A stretch of DNA of 64,000 bases from Adiantum capillus-veneris. Its lineage: Eukaryota > Streptophyta > Polypodiopsida > Polypodiales > Pteridaceae. The DNA lies in contig CM043946.1 in the NCBI GenBank assembly GCA_014529385.2, positions 18,681,077 through 18,745,076 on the forward strand. The letters are read 5' to 3'. Shown here in pieces: positions 54,700 to 64,000 of the stretch (the first letter of the stretch is position 1; each line of letters opens with the position of its first letter). The translations under genes and the position numbers were made by a program. The notes under the pieces are model-generated. The model did no database searches. It was given only the letters and a program-made list of their open reading frames with translations, and was not told where the DNA came from.

Positions 54700-55176
54700 T
54701 CATCATTGGAATCAATAGGGTCGCTTTTGGCTTTTACTTTGTCTTTGTATCTTTTTTTATAATTTCTTCTATTGTTGTTATTGAAAAACTTGACTTGTCT
54801 ACTATCATTGAGCTTACAATATTTAAGCAATATTTGGTAGCATGATTCTTTTGACCAGAGATTTTACAAAGGTTTACTTCATAGAAATATTTAGAGAGAT
54901 GATTGGTTCTACCACAATGAGTGCACTTGATATTTTTCCTATTTTGAAGTTGCTTGATGTCACTGCAGAAGATCCACTAGATTCACTTGTAGCTCCTTTG
55001 AGTTTCTCCTTGTGTTGTTGTAGAGATTTGATCACATCTTCATGGTTGGTTATTGGTTCTTTGTCCTTCAACACAATGAATATCTCTTCACAATCTTCAT
55101 CAGTCACAACTTTTAGCAATACGGATACTTGATCTTGTAGATGGTGGGAATATGCCTTAGTCAAGCACTGGCTCAT
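54700..55176 (-). pseudogene. Retroelement Gag with two zinc knuckles
   Basis: The minus-strand frame starting near 55176 (MSQCLTKAYSHHLQDQVSVL) is helical and charged. After a frame change it reads IKCTHCGRTNHLSKYFY, a CX2CX4HX4 knuckle with its last Cys replaced by Phe, then CKISGQKNHATKYC, a knuckle with its second Cys replaced by Ser. Two tandem knuckles are found in several plant gypsy and LINE Gag proteins. Which element owned it is unclear. Confidence 0.6.
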
Positions 55177-55559
55177 AGTCAGGTTACTTAGTTAGACCTA
55201 GCAGTTATCAATTGTAATTATCGTGGTAATTGTACATTGCATAATCAGTCAAATTTGAGTTAGGGTACCTATGAATAGGCCCCACTACTTCATTTTGAGG
55301 GGCTATTATTTTTTAGACCAAAGTGATTCCTTGTAATCATTGATCTTTTGCTCTTAGCATCATTGAGCTTTGTTGTATCAACACCCGGTGCCTTTTGTAC
55401 CCTTTTTTAGTATCTCAATATACTAGTTCCAATTCATGTGTCCAGTTTTTATCTTTGTACTTCCATTTCAGTCTTTATTTGATTCTCATGTTGTCTAAAG
55501 TCTGAATCTGGTTTTCTATTTGATATGATATATAACTTCAAGTCTCCCCAATGTGGAAA

Positions 55560-56536
55560 AGCTGTCAGAAGTGACGAGCTCATTTTATTTTAGCAACTAT
55601 GATGGTGAGCTCAATCTCTTGACAGGAAACCTATCTCCTAGTTGAAATTTGGAGTTATGTGACATTTACAATGTTGTTCAGATGATCAAGAAGAGCAAGG
55701 AGAGCTACCATAGTATTTGTAGGAGGAACAAGACCATATCAGCATAGTGGTGGTGGAAGAGTCGGACTAGGGCTCTGATGGTGGACCTAACTTTGAGAAT
55801 GAGGAGATAAATGTCAACCTTAATGAAAGGGATGTTGATGGGCTTGAAGGCTCTGAACACTCTGCTCAGCCAGGGAGAAGGCATTCAAAGAGGGATATTT
55901 AAGATGTTTTCACTCATAGGGGTCTCATAAGACAGAGAAGAATGGAAAAGCAAAGGATCAAATAGATGCTAGTGATGGTAGAAAACAAAGCTAGAAAATA
56001 GCACATTGAAAGTTGGATAAGAAGAATGATGCGGACATAGTGACCGAGATAGATAATCAGTACAATGATATGTGGGATGTTTACATTGATCATTATAGCA
56101 AGCAAAGAACTAGAGAGAGAAAGTTAGGCCATAAAGAAAGATCCAAACATAAAGATCATGAGTCATACCAGCACAAATCTAGACATGGTGAGTGATCTAA
56201 AGATGTGAAAATTGGATTTTCAATTTTTAAGGGGGGAAGAAAGATGATTCCGATGTCAATATACAATGTTCAAGAAATATTTAGAATTGAAGGACATTGA
56301 TGAGGATGAATTAGGAGAATACTTACCACAAACATTGAAGGATGCAACAATGAAGCGATGAAGTCAATAAGATCAAACAAGGTAAGCTATCACTCAGGAG
56401 TTATGTCAAGAAGATAAAAGAGCTTACCAAACAATGAAATAAACGAAAACAAAGTGTGGCCTTGATTTTTGAGAGGGTTCAGAAGTAAGAAGCTCAAGGA
56501 ACAAGAGATACTAGTAACAATAAACAAATTCAATGA
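55560..56536 (+). pseudogene. Gypsy L Gag region
   Basis: Open pieces in several frames, for example 56013-56195 (DADIVTEIDNQYNDMWDVYI, then a Lys/Arg/His-rich stretch). Composition suits a Gag linker ahead of the nucleocapsid, but the capsid itself is too decayed to recognise. Assignment rests on position before the knuckle. Confidence 0.4.
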
Positions 56537-56746
56537 CCTGGGGTGGTAACGATTTTGAATGTGTATGATATCACGGGAAGTAGATGGAGAGGATCTTTAA
56601 AATTTCAAAATGTATACCTTTATGTATACATTAGAGGGCTTTTTAAATAGGCCCACAATGTAAGTATAGTATGTATATTGGGGTATTATTAATTACCTCT
56701 TAAAAGCACATGATTTAGGGAGCTTTTAATAAGTGACTACCCCAAG
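56537..56746. mobile_element. hAT-type MITE, copy 2
   Basis: 210 bp with ends CCTGGGGTGGT and ACTACCCCAAG, flanked by the perfect 8-bp TSD TTCAATGA (56529-56536 and 56747-56754). The interior shares AATGTGTATGATATCACG, TAGTATGTATATTGGGG and ATTATTAATTACCTCTT with copy 1. Confidence 0.9.
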
Positions 56747-56787
56747 TTCAATGATCTGGTGCTGTTTTTAGAAGAATAAATTTTAGC

Positions 56788-56830
56788 TGCTACACTTGTG
56801 GGAAATATGGACACTTTGCAACCAATGTCC
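56788..56830 (+). pseudogene. Gypsy L zinc knuckle
   Basis: CYTCGKYGHFAT, then a one-base deletion that throws the last Cys of CX2CX4HX4C out of frame. Confidence 0.75.
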
Positions 56831-56908
56831 TAATAATGTAAAGATTCAAATGTCTAAAGTAAGGCAGCCACCAACACCGATGCATGCAATGACTAGGAGT
56901 GCTGGAGT

Positions 56909-57139
56909 CTCGGGGGGGTCACTATGTATAAAATGTGTATATCACATGCATTCAAGGACTATTTTTAAAACTCCTTATCTTTGAGTTTTTGACAAATAAA
57001 ATACACCCTTTTCGTATTCAATCTTTTTTTTTTTGCCTATTCCATTTCATGTACCCCTTGTATGTGAAAATATGAGAAAAAATGAAATTTAATAACCCCT
57101 TATGTTGCACTCACGTAATTGTTAAGTGATCCCCCTAAG
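56909..57139. mobile_element. hAT-type MITE, copy 3 (diverged)
   Basis: 231 bp, left end CTCGGGGGGGTCACTATG and right end AAGTGATCCCCCTAAG, flanked by the perfect 8-bp TSD GCTGGAGT (56901-56908 and 57140-57147). The left 35 bp (GTCACT..ATAAAATGTGTATATCAC) resembles copies 1 and 2; the interior is different. Confidence 0.85.
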
Positions 57140-57512
57140 GCTGGAGTAATGATGAGTGAAGACTTTCCAGATGATCTAGTTAAGGAAATAAGACAAACCA
57201 AAGAGATTCAATGATGGGAGAAACAAAGGGCCACTTGAAATGCCAATGGAAAGACCAAGGAGGTCAACGATGGCACAAGTAGAGGACTCTGGAAGCTAAG
57301 ATCACAAAGGTTCTTGCTAAGAAGATGCCAAAACAAATTGAGTGCCCAAAATTCAAGACCATCCAAAGGCTTTCACTGAAGCTTCTAGAGGTTCTGGAAA
57401 AGAAGCTCCTATAAAGTGAACCTGGTAAGGAGGAAGTTCGAAATAGTTGAAGAGTCAGTTAAGGCCTCAATGGGAGTGCCTAGAAGAAGAGGTATGATAA
57501 GTTAGGGAAGAC

Positions 57513-57977
57513 TTGATCGAGGCTAATAGAATAGATTTGAGGATAGAACATGCTCAAAGAAAATCTGACTCCTCACAAAAGGATCAATCAACTAGAAAAC
57601 ACACAATGCCAATAGAGGCATGGTACAACAAAGACAATCATTCAGAGGGAAGGTCCTCCAGCTCAAAAAGTAGCTCTAGAAACAATGGACAAAATGAAAT
57701 CTATGTTAAGGTCTACGAGAGGATTTTTAAGCTAACCATAGAGCTAAATGACATCAGACAAACCTTACTAGTGTCTACAAAGTTTATCAAAATGAAAAGG
57801 AAGAAAGGATTAGAAGCTATGGTAGTGGATCTATCTGACATAAAGGATGATGAAGTGTCATTATCAGGTGTTGTATTGGATGGAGGGGTGGGTGTGAACA
57901 TCTGGGGGGAACACATCAGACAAAATATGGGAATTCTAGACATGAAGCTAGTACCACTTAGAATACTTTGGTGCTAG
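57513..57977 (+). pseudogene. Gypsy L protease region
   Basis: 154 open codons. The N-terminal half is a polar linker (AWYNKDNHSEGRSSSSKSSS). From about residue 95 it contains VVDLSDIKDDEVSLSGVVLD and GGVGVN, matching a retropepsin active site in which DSGAG/DGGAG has become DGGVG. The frame is lost at 57977; the ILG-equivalent follows as an IMLLGRPFLMGA-like block in another frame (about 57990-58030). Confidence 0.65.
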
Positions 57978-58390
57978 ATGTTCAAGGAGCATATATTATG
58001 CTATTGGGTCGGCCTTTCCTCATGGGTGCCGGAGCCATCCATGATTATGTAGGCAAGACGCTGATACAACACCAAAATCTGGAAAAAAGAAATGCATCTA
58101 GAGGAATTTTGTAGGGAGTATGGTACAAAAAATACCAAACAAATGCTTGCATCAATGATGTATTCCCTATAGCAAAAATTGACTTGAACGCAATACTACT
58201 AGATTGAGAGAGAGTAGAAAGATAGAGGTAGTGGCATCCAAAAGACTTTACTAAGTCTAACCCAAAAGAAATATTGGTGACTTTGAATAGAAGGACTCCA
58301 AAAGATTTGGGATGGACAATTGGAGATTTTAGGTCAGAGGATGGTCACAAATAGACTAGCATAGATGGTCCTAATCAAACTAGTGAATAA

Positions 58391-59135
58391 ATGGACAAGG
58401 AAGCAAGTCTAGATAAACTAGTAAATCCCTTTAATGAATTTACAATAGGGATATGGACAAATAAAGAAGCAAAATCATTGGCAAAAAGGAATTTATTTCT
58501 AGACGATCAACAAATTGAAGAATGGAATCCGAGTTCAGAGGAAATCCAAAAATGGTCAAGATCAATAAACATTAGAAACTAGAGATAAAATAAAAATCCA
58601 AGAAACTATTTCAAAAGTATAAAGATGTTTTTGCTTGGGAATATACAAACCTAAAAGGGATAGATCTAGAGGTATGTTACGATAGATACCACTGAAACCA
58701 GACACACAACCAATAAGGCACCAGAGGTCTATGATTAATCTTAATTATGCTAAGAAGGTGAAAGACGAAATTTACAATTACTAAAATCAAGATTCTTCAC
58801 TGAAGTGGCAAGCAGTGACTAGTTGTTTTTGATAGTGGTTGTCCCAAAAATTGAGGTTCCATGAGGATTATTGGAAGTTAAATGCTTCCATTCATTGATA
58901 TGATGTTGTACAATATTTTTGGCCATGACATGTACAATTTTATGGATGGGTATAATGGCTACAATTAGTTAAGGATAGCACCAAAGAATAGAGCAAAAAT
59001 GACATTCATCACAATAAATGGGGAGCATTCATGTACTTTGTCATGCTTTTCAGATTATGCAATGAGCAATAACATTTTAGCAATGTATCAATGAGTTCCT
59101 TCATAAATCCTTGGTGATATTCATGGCTGATCTAG
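58391..59135 (+). pseudogene. Gypsy L reverse transcriptase, N-terminal half
   Basis: Segments in changing frames: LFQKYKDVFAWEYTNLKGID (about 58610), a loop equivalent to INPNYAKKVKDEI (58735), FIDMMLYNIFGHDMYNFMDG (58895) and RIAPKNRAKMTFIT (58975). The palm ends with LHKSLVIFMAD (59105-59133), where the usual FMDD is MAD. 58391-58582 is an open frame upstream with no recognised domain. Confidence 0.72.
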
Positions 59136-59829
59136 CATGGGCATGCTAGTGTCCTTGTCCTCCATGATTGGAGTGCCATGCTCTAAAACAGGTAGCTCCA
59201 TCCCCCTCAACCACCAAAATAAGAGTCCCAATATGATCCCATGTTGCTTTCCCTTTCATGATGGTAGCTAACATGAGATGAACGACATTGTTAACTACTA
59301 GAAGATGTTTTTTGACCACCAGTGGACTATCAAAAAGGCCTCATGAGTTGAATGGAATGGTGTGAGGCCTTGTGATGCAAGGTGATCATGGGTCCCTACG
59401 ATGGAAGGGGGTGGTCAGTAAGAAGGGAGGGTAGATGAAGGTGCCATCGGTGCCAGGCTCTAGATGTATGGAGTCCCTCCCTAGCTCTCCCATGGTGTGG
59501 TCTACTCTGAAAGACCATGGGAGAGCTAGGGAGTCCCTCCCTAGCTCTCCCATGGTGTGGTCTACTCTGAAAGACCATAGGGTGCAAGCTATTATGTAAT
59601 GCGGCCAAAAAATCCTTGCGTCAAATGCAATTACTCATCTTGTAAAGATTAAGCATGTTGCAAGTTCGGATCTACCACTGGAAAAGGAACCTGGGTAGAT
59701 GGGAAAGCACCTCCATAGCCGTAAGAGGGCCATGCCTACAAATAACAAAAATAAATCTACACTCATGGTCGTAGAAAACTAGCTACAAATAAGCCTAAAT
59801 CCTTTTCTTGAACTTACTGCCTCAAGACT
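59136..59829. other. Unassigned stretch with a 60-bp tandem duplication and hairpin
   Basis: GGAGTCCCTCCCTAGCTCTC starts at 59470 and again at 59530 (period exactly 60 bp, about 50 bp repeated). Between them CCCTAGCTCTCCCATGG and CCATGGGAGAGCTAGGG form a 17-bp perfect stem with a 19-nt loop. No gene recognised. Confidence 0.7.
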
Positions 59830-60230
59830 CGGGTCCACTGAAGGCGACTTCCACCCTCGATGGGGGCCCATCTAGGATGTGAACCAACCAAAGAAAGAAT
59901 GTGAGGGATGCTCCTTTTAGCAGGTGATCTCTGATCTGACCAAGATATCACATGCGTTTCTTTTGCGCTTAGCAACCAATCTAGCCTTACACTTGGGCTC
60001 GGGATCTTTTGCAGTGTATTTCTTCTTATACCATACCCATTTGCAAGGCAATCCTTGTTTACCCTCTGGCTATTTTTTTGGTGCCCAACTCTCATTTTTA
60101 GCAATTGTATTTTGATTGCATATCATGATCCCAATGCACACTATCTTCCATTTGAATAGCCTCTTTCTAGTAGGTTGGCTCTCCCGCAATCATTGACTAA
60201 TAAATAGTCTAACCCTAGTTAAAACTCCTC
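59830..60230 (-). pseudogene. Copia K RT N-terminus
   Basis: EPTYxKEAIQMEDSVHWDHD (x marks a stop), then, in another frame, GKQGLPCKWVWYKKKYTAKD and PEPKCKARLVAK, the first conserved blocks of copia RT. Sequence breaks off before the catalytic domain. Confidence 0.75.
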
Positions 60231-60479
60231 AAGTGCACAAGAGACTCTCATAGATCTCCTCACTACCTGAATACTAGAATCCACTCTCTCTAGAGCAGGA
60301 CTAATGGTAAGAACATTACAAGTAGACATCATTGCCGATGTAATCTTACTCGAGGCTAAATCTTTGAATCTAACTTTTTGATATTCAACCTCTTTGAGAG
60401 GTTTCCTATGCATCTTTGATTCACTAATACATTCGAGCTCTAATTTTTTTTAAAAGACTTTGGATGCTAGAGATGGTGT

Positions 60480-61168
60480 TTTATTTATTCATTAACAACA
60501 TAACCAATGAATATGTATTTGTGGTGTGATTTGGGGTCTAGCTTTCTGCGTAGATCTTTAGACACATGTGAGAATGTCTTGCACCCAAATACACAAAGTT
60601 TGTCATAGTTTGGCTTGTTGACAATCCACATCTCCTCTAGACCTTGTAATTCAATGGCATACTAGACAATTTGTTGATAATGTAAACTGCTATAAGAACA
60701 ACCTCTCCCTAAAACTATGTGGGTAAGTTTACCATCGATAGCATTGTTGTGACTCTCTCTTGTATGATTTTTTTCATATGCTCTACTACACCATATGCTC
60801 TGCTACACCATTTTGAGCACATGTGACTCTCTCTTGTATGATTTTTTTCATATTCTCTGCTACACCATTTTGAGCATGTGTGTGACACAATGTACTTTTG
60901 CGTAATTCCTCGTTTACTACTAAAATCTTTGAACTTTGTGGAGACATTTCTCCCCCACTATTAGTGTGCAAAGCCTTAAGCTTCTTATCTAACTAGTTCT
61001 CAACTAATGCAAGGAATTTTTGGAAAGTAGAAAAGATTTTGTATTTTCTCTTCCTAGTAGAGCCATCTACGAATGTTATGAAATATAGTGACCCCCAAAG
61101 ACCAATGTGGCATAAGCCCACATAGAGATCATTATGTACCAAGTCTAGAGGGTCTCCTAACTCTTTAT
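60480..61168 (-). pseudogene. Copia K integrase core and C-terminus
   Basis: LDLVHNDLYVG (first catalytic Asp as N-D), SLYFITFVDGSTRK (second Asp), LHTNSGGEMSP (Glu motif, with TNSGGE for the usual TDNGGE), HAQNGVAENM, then SHVSKDLRRKLDPKSH of the C-terminal module. A 74-bp tandem duplication (60751 and 60825) repeats the QNGVAE region. Confidence 0.78.
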
Positions 61169-61800
61169 TCAATGGTGAAGAAGTAAGCCTAGATTTCTTA
61201 ACATATATGTAATGCTCATTAAAAATAAATTAGGAATAATTTTACACAAGTATGTAGAGCCAACATTTTGATTTTTTTTTGTTCTTTTCTCACTCATAAG
61301 ACCAAGCCACCTATGCCACAACTCAGTACAAGGAAACTCAGCAACATAGATGGAATTCTCTTTCACAAATGAGACATAAAAAGAATACAATGAGCCAGAC
61401 TTTTGGCCTTTCAAGAGATAACCAAGTTTGCTTTGTGAATTATCCAAGATCTATTTCCGAAGATAGTGGTGTAGCCCAAGCCATCAAGTTGACAAACGTT
61501 TAGTCAACTTTGGCACGTGTTTGACACCTTAAAGCATAAACTCTGTGTTTTTATACATACATAGTTTTACATCCCCAATGGTACAAATCTTTAATTGATA
61601 GGAATCACCAAGCTCTATCAAACCATGTGTGGGAGCATAACTAGAGAACCCCTCCGTATGTGGAGTAACATGAAAATTGGTACCTAAGTCAATGATCCGG
61701 TTTTGCGCACTAGAGCCAACAATGCATCTAGACTCAAATTAGCAATGAAAATTATATGGTATGTCATGAACAACCTTAGCTAGTGGAGACTCAACTACAT
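61169..61800 (-). pseudogene. Copia K protease and GAG_pre-integrase region
   Basis: Blocks: IDLGTNFHVTPHTEGFSSYA after a degraded DSGA site, then GDVKLCMYKNTEFMLQGVKH, LWHRWLGLMSEK and a zinc-binding tail. In 61169-61447 the frame is open for 92 codons. Confidence 0.72.
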
Positions 61801-61861
61801 TGAGATGCTCAATCTTCACGTTCCTCTTTGATAGATTAGACTTCCCAATGTATTTCCATTC

Positions 61862-61965
61862 CTCACCTAAGTTGCATTATATGTTATACGAGGTATAATA
61901 TGTCATATACGGGCATATCATACGTTACCTCATATTATACAGGCATATTATACGATGCCACGCCA
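61862..61965. repeat. Cluster of imperfect inverted TATAC/GTATA repeats
   Basis: TTATACGAGGTATAATATG, CATATACGGGCATATCATAC and CATATTATAC recur in both orientations within about 100 bp. Confidence 0.6.
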
Positions 61966-63110
61966 GCAAAAACGGGTAAATGTATATTTTCTTGGTTTTT
62001 TGATCAAAATAAACTTTGATCAAAAGTCTTTCCGATTGAAAAATACTTTGTACAAATTATTTTTTGATCGAAGAATACACTGAGAAAAAAAAAACTATAT
62101 ATAGCGACAGCACATTGTCATGCCGCTCCGCTCCTATGACAAGAAAATGAGCAAAGGAAAGCCAATCAGGTTTATTTGAATCTTGCAGGATTAATCACTA
62201 CTTATAAGGTCTTGCTAACAAGCCAATTTTTAAGTTGAACGTGTGCCAGATGCGTCTCTAAAGGTCAGAAGATGTCTTGGTAATGCTAAATAGTGAGTAT
62301 GCTTAAACTGGTCATAGCTGGGATTTTATTAATCCAATTTGAAGTACTCAAAAATCTCTACATGCTTGTCTTTACAGCTCGTCAATCGGAGCTACAGGTA
62401 AGAAGTTATGACAGTTTTAAGTTGAGTCACTAGCAGATCTGTACCGGATTGGGCAACTGCAGCTGAAGGGACAAGAATAAAATGAATGTGACGGGCTGAA
62501 GCACTCACTTTGTGGAGTGCGTCGGTCTTTTTAGATCAGTGATCGGAGTCCCGCTTGCCAAGCTATGGGCCGTTAAAGATTGTTCAGGGGCCGGTTCCGT
62601 GTCAGTCTAGCAGGCTCGCTCAGAGAGCCATCTGAGAATTTTTGAGCTTTGATTGGGTTTTGATATGCGGGAGCAGCAAGTGCTTTGAAGAGTCTTGTGT
62701 TTGGAATGTGGTCTTTTGTAATGCAATGATTGCAGGGAATGCTGACACGACTCGGCAAGGAGCTGGTTTTTTTTCGATTGCCAAGGAATTTCCTTTCCGC
62801 GAATATAATCAATTAAGCTTGCATCTTGAAAGCATAATTTCACTATGAAGCTGATAAGGACATTACAATTTTTGATAGTATTGTTAGTCAAGGGCTGACT
62901 GGAGAAAGTTGTCGTGCTAGGCAATGCTGCTGAAGGAAGATGTCGTGCTTGGAAAAAACTAAAAATAAAAATTATGATGTTCACTTGTAGTTGGCAATGC
63001 TTTGGCCGGCATGCGTGCCAAATGTGATGCCTTCTACTTGCAAAGCATTGCTTGGTCGGTACGTATGCTTAATGTGGTGCCCAACAAGAGTCCATAAATA
63101 GTCGGCCGCC
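61966..63110. other. Unassigned 1.1-kb stretch
   Basis: 62642-62848 (plus) is a 68-codon frame whose CVWNVVFCNAMIAGNAD faintly recalls a plant PPR repeat (VVSWNAMIAGYA); too weak to call. Nothing else recognised. Confidence 0.25.
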
Positions 63111-63250
63111 CACTATGAGACTCAATGGCCGCCAGGAGCAAAGGCCGGCCGTCCAAGGCCATAAGTTAAAGGGCTACCCAAGGCCATAGGCCAATGGCCG
63201 CCCAAAACCATTTAAATGGACACCCAATAGGGTAAGCAGTGTGACGGCGA
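63111..63250. repeat. GGCC-rich low-complexity block
   Basis: AAGGCCA, GGCCGCC and CAATGGCCG recur irregularly. Similar in style, though not alignable, to the 2250-2325 block in copia A's LTR. Confidence 0.5.
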
Positions 63251-64000
63251 AAGAAAAAAAACAAAGGAGGAGCATGGCGAACAGCGCGCAGGCAGCGATG
63301 AGGAAAGGGAAGCTCGTAGCGCGTGCTACGCTGCTCAAATGAAGTCGCCACAGAAGCGGAAAGTGCAGGAGGTTCCCTCGTGATCCTTTTCGCGGCACCG
63401 ATTTCGTTGGTTTTGGCGTAGGTCCAAATCCAAAGCTACCACGTCATCAAGAGCAAGGACCCATTAGTGGCGTCGCTAATGGGTGCCTAGCTATTTTTAG
63501 CAAGAAAGCCCATGCAAACAAAAGGGACTGCTCTTGGGACTCTCTGGTCATCATTCATGAGGAAGCTTTTCGAGGCCAAGCTCCTAAGCTCTTATTATCA
63601 TAAGCTTAACCTCATAAGTAAGCTCTCTATCTCTCTCCGGAATCAACAAAGGCCAAGCCGGTTTCTTATGCTTGAAGCTAACTTCTCCTCATCATCTGGA
63701 GGTCCTTCCTCTCTCCGGGAGAGGGAACCTAAGCTCTCACCAGAAAAAGATCTCAAGCCCTCTTTATCCGAACCTTTCTTTGGATTAACTTAATCTTAAG
63801 CTAGGATTACTAATCTTCTTAAGCTGAGGCAAAGCTCCGATCACAATAAGCCAAACTTAAGCCTCGATGAAACAAGCTCCTAACTCAAAGCCTAATCGAA
63901 GGTATTCAAATTTCTCTTGATTTCTCTAATCTCTTATTAGCCATCTTAAACCTCGAAGACCATAACCTCTAATCTCTCGAGCCAAACCCGAGCAAAGTAA
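63251..64000 (+). other. End of window: GC-richer stretch with one open frame
   Basis: 63512-63793 is a 93-codon plus-strand frame rich in Ser, Leu and Arg with no recognised domain. AAGCTC/AAGCTT words are frequent from 63540 to 63900, as in an LTR R/U5 region. No gene can be supported. Confidence 0.25.

Larger units (their letters stand above)
55190..59135 (+). mobile_element. Gypsy element L (non-chromodomain type), degenerate, with two MITEs
   Basis: Plus-strand order: possible LTR end (about 55190-55385, ending TTGTATCAACA before CCGGTGCC), Gag, zinc knuckle, protease and RT. The RT wording (DVFAWEYTNLKGID, PFIDMMLYNIFGHDMYNF, RIAPKNRAKMTFIT) fits the Athila/Tat/Ogre side of Ty3/gypsy. 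It breaks off at 59135 in the RT palm. Two hAT-type MITEs sit near the knuckle. Confidence 0.75.
59830..61850 (-). mobile_element. Copia element K, internal part (protease to RT start), minus strand
   Basis: Minus-strand order, right to left: protease region (about 61800-61500), GAG_pre-integrase (61447-61250), integrase core (61170-60760), integrase C-terminus (60680-60480), RT N-terminus (60230-59850). All copia-type and full of stops and frameshifts. No LTR seen at either side. Confidence 0.8.

Noticed and set aside
54842-55132. Plus-strand 96-codon ORF
   Set aside because: Antisense to the two-knuckle Gag frame, which explains the sequence better.
63512-63793. 93-codon ORF as a host gene
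   Set aside because: No recognisable domain, Ser/Leu-rich, and set in AAGCTC-repetitive sequence; kept only as unassigned.

Overview
The window is repeat-dense intergenic DNA from a land plant, most likely one with a large genome. Nearly everything recognisable is LTR-retrotransposon sequence of the Ty1/copia and Ty3/gypsy groups, with initiator-tRNA-Met and tRNA-Asp type primer-binding sites, a LINE remnant, hAT-type MITEs, one CACTA end and many CT/GT microsatellites. I cannot name the species. No intact single-copy host gene, functional RNA gene or CRISPR array is visible. Coding stretches are almost all broken by stops and frameshifts.

Layout, left part. 1-2765 is the 3' part of a fairly young Tnt1/Tork-like copia (A) ending in a 705-bp LTR. 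It lies in the leader of a minus-strand gypsy (F) whose LTR is 2936-3818. 3825-6780 is a 2.96-kb non-autonomous LTR element (D) with unrecognised ORFs. From 6785 runs a plus-strand copy of a very long LTR (N). It is split at 8210/24437 by a complete copia (C, 8211-24431, TSD TTAAG). C carries a MITE in its leader (9069-9286, 8-bp TSD) and is itself split inside the integrase/reverse transcriptase interval by element B (11900-22162, minus strand, near-perfect 5-bp TSD). B encodes a giant Gag with several zinc knuckles plus part of a protease, and shows no RT or integrase. B's protease is interrupted by a 1426-bp element (15247-16672, perfect 5-bp TSD ATCTC) made of two LTRs of B's own family in INVERTED orientation around one PBS and leader. 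Insertion depth here is therefore four: N, then C, then B, then the inverted-LTR element.

Middle part. 26168-27604 is a plus-strand gypsy integrase plus chromodomain remnant (M). At 28276-28330 lies a 5S-rRNA-derived fragment. 28604-29115 is a minus-strand copia 3' end (J). A minus-strand gypsy (G, 29477-37452) is split just after its Gag zinc knuckle by element E (31111-36387), an internally deleted gypsy with about 4% diverged LTRs. 37460-39830 is a minus-strand, apparently multi-exon coding remnant with two copies of an unrecognised domain. It sits directly downstream of the primer site of a 3.7-kb LTR (N family, 40096-43789).

Right part. A LINE 3' end (43794-44163), gypsy RT remnants (H and I), a partial N-family LTR (48195-49295), a CACTA terminus (51875), a degenerate CTTAGGGCTA-type minisatellite, a perfect 51-bp palindrome (53572-53622), a retroelement gag with two knuckles (54700-55176), a plus-strand non-chromodomain gypsy (L, 55190-59135) carrying two MITEs of the same family as the one in C, a minus-strand copia (K, 59830-61800), and about 2 kb at the end with no confident content.

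The points most worth following up are the inverted-LTR element, the duplicated-domain coding remnant, the 5S-derived fragment, element D and the MITE family.
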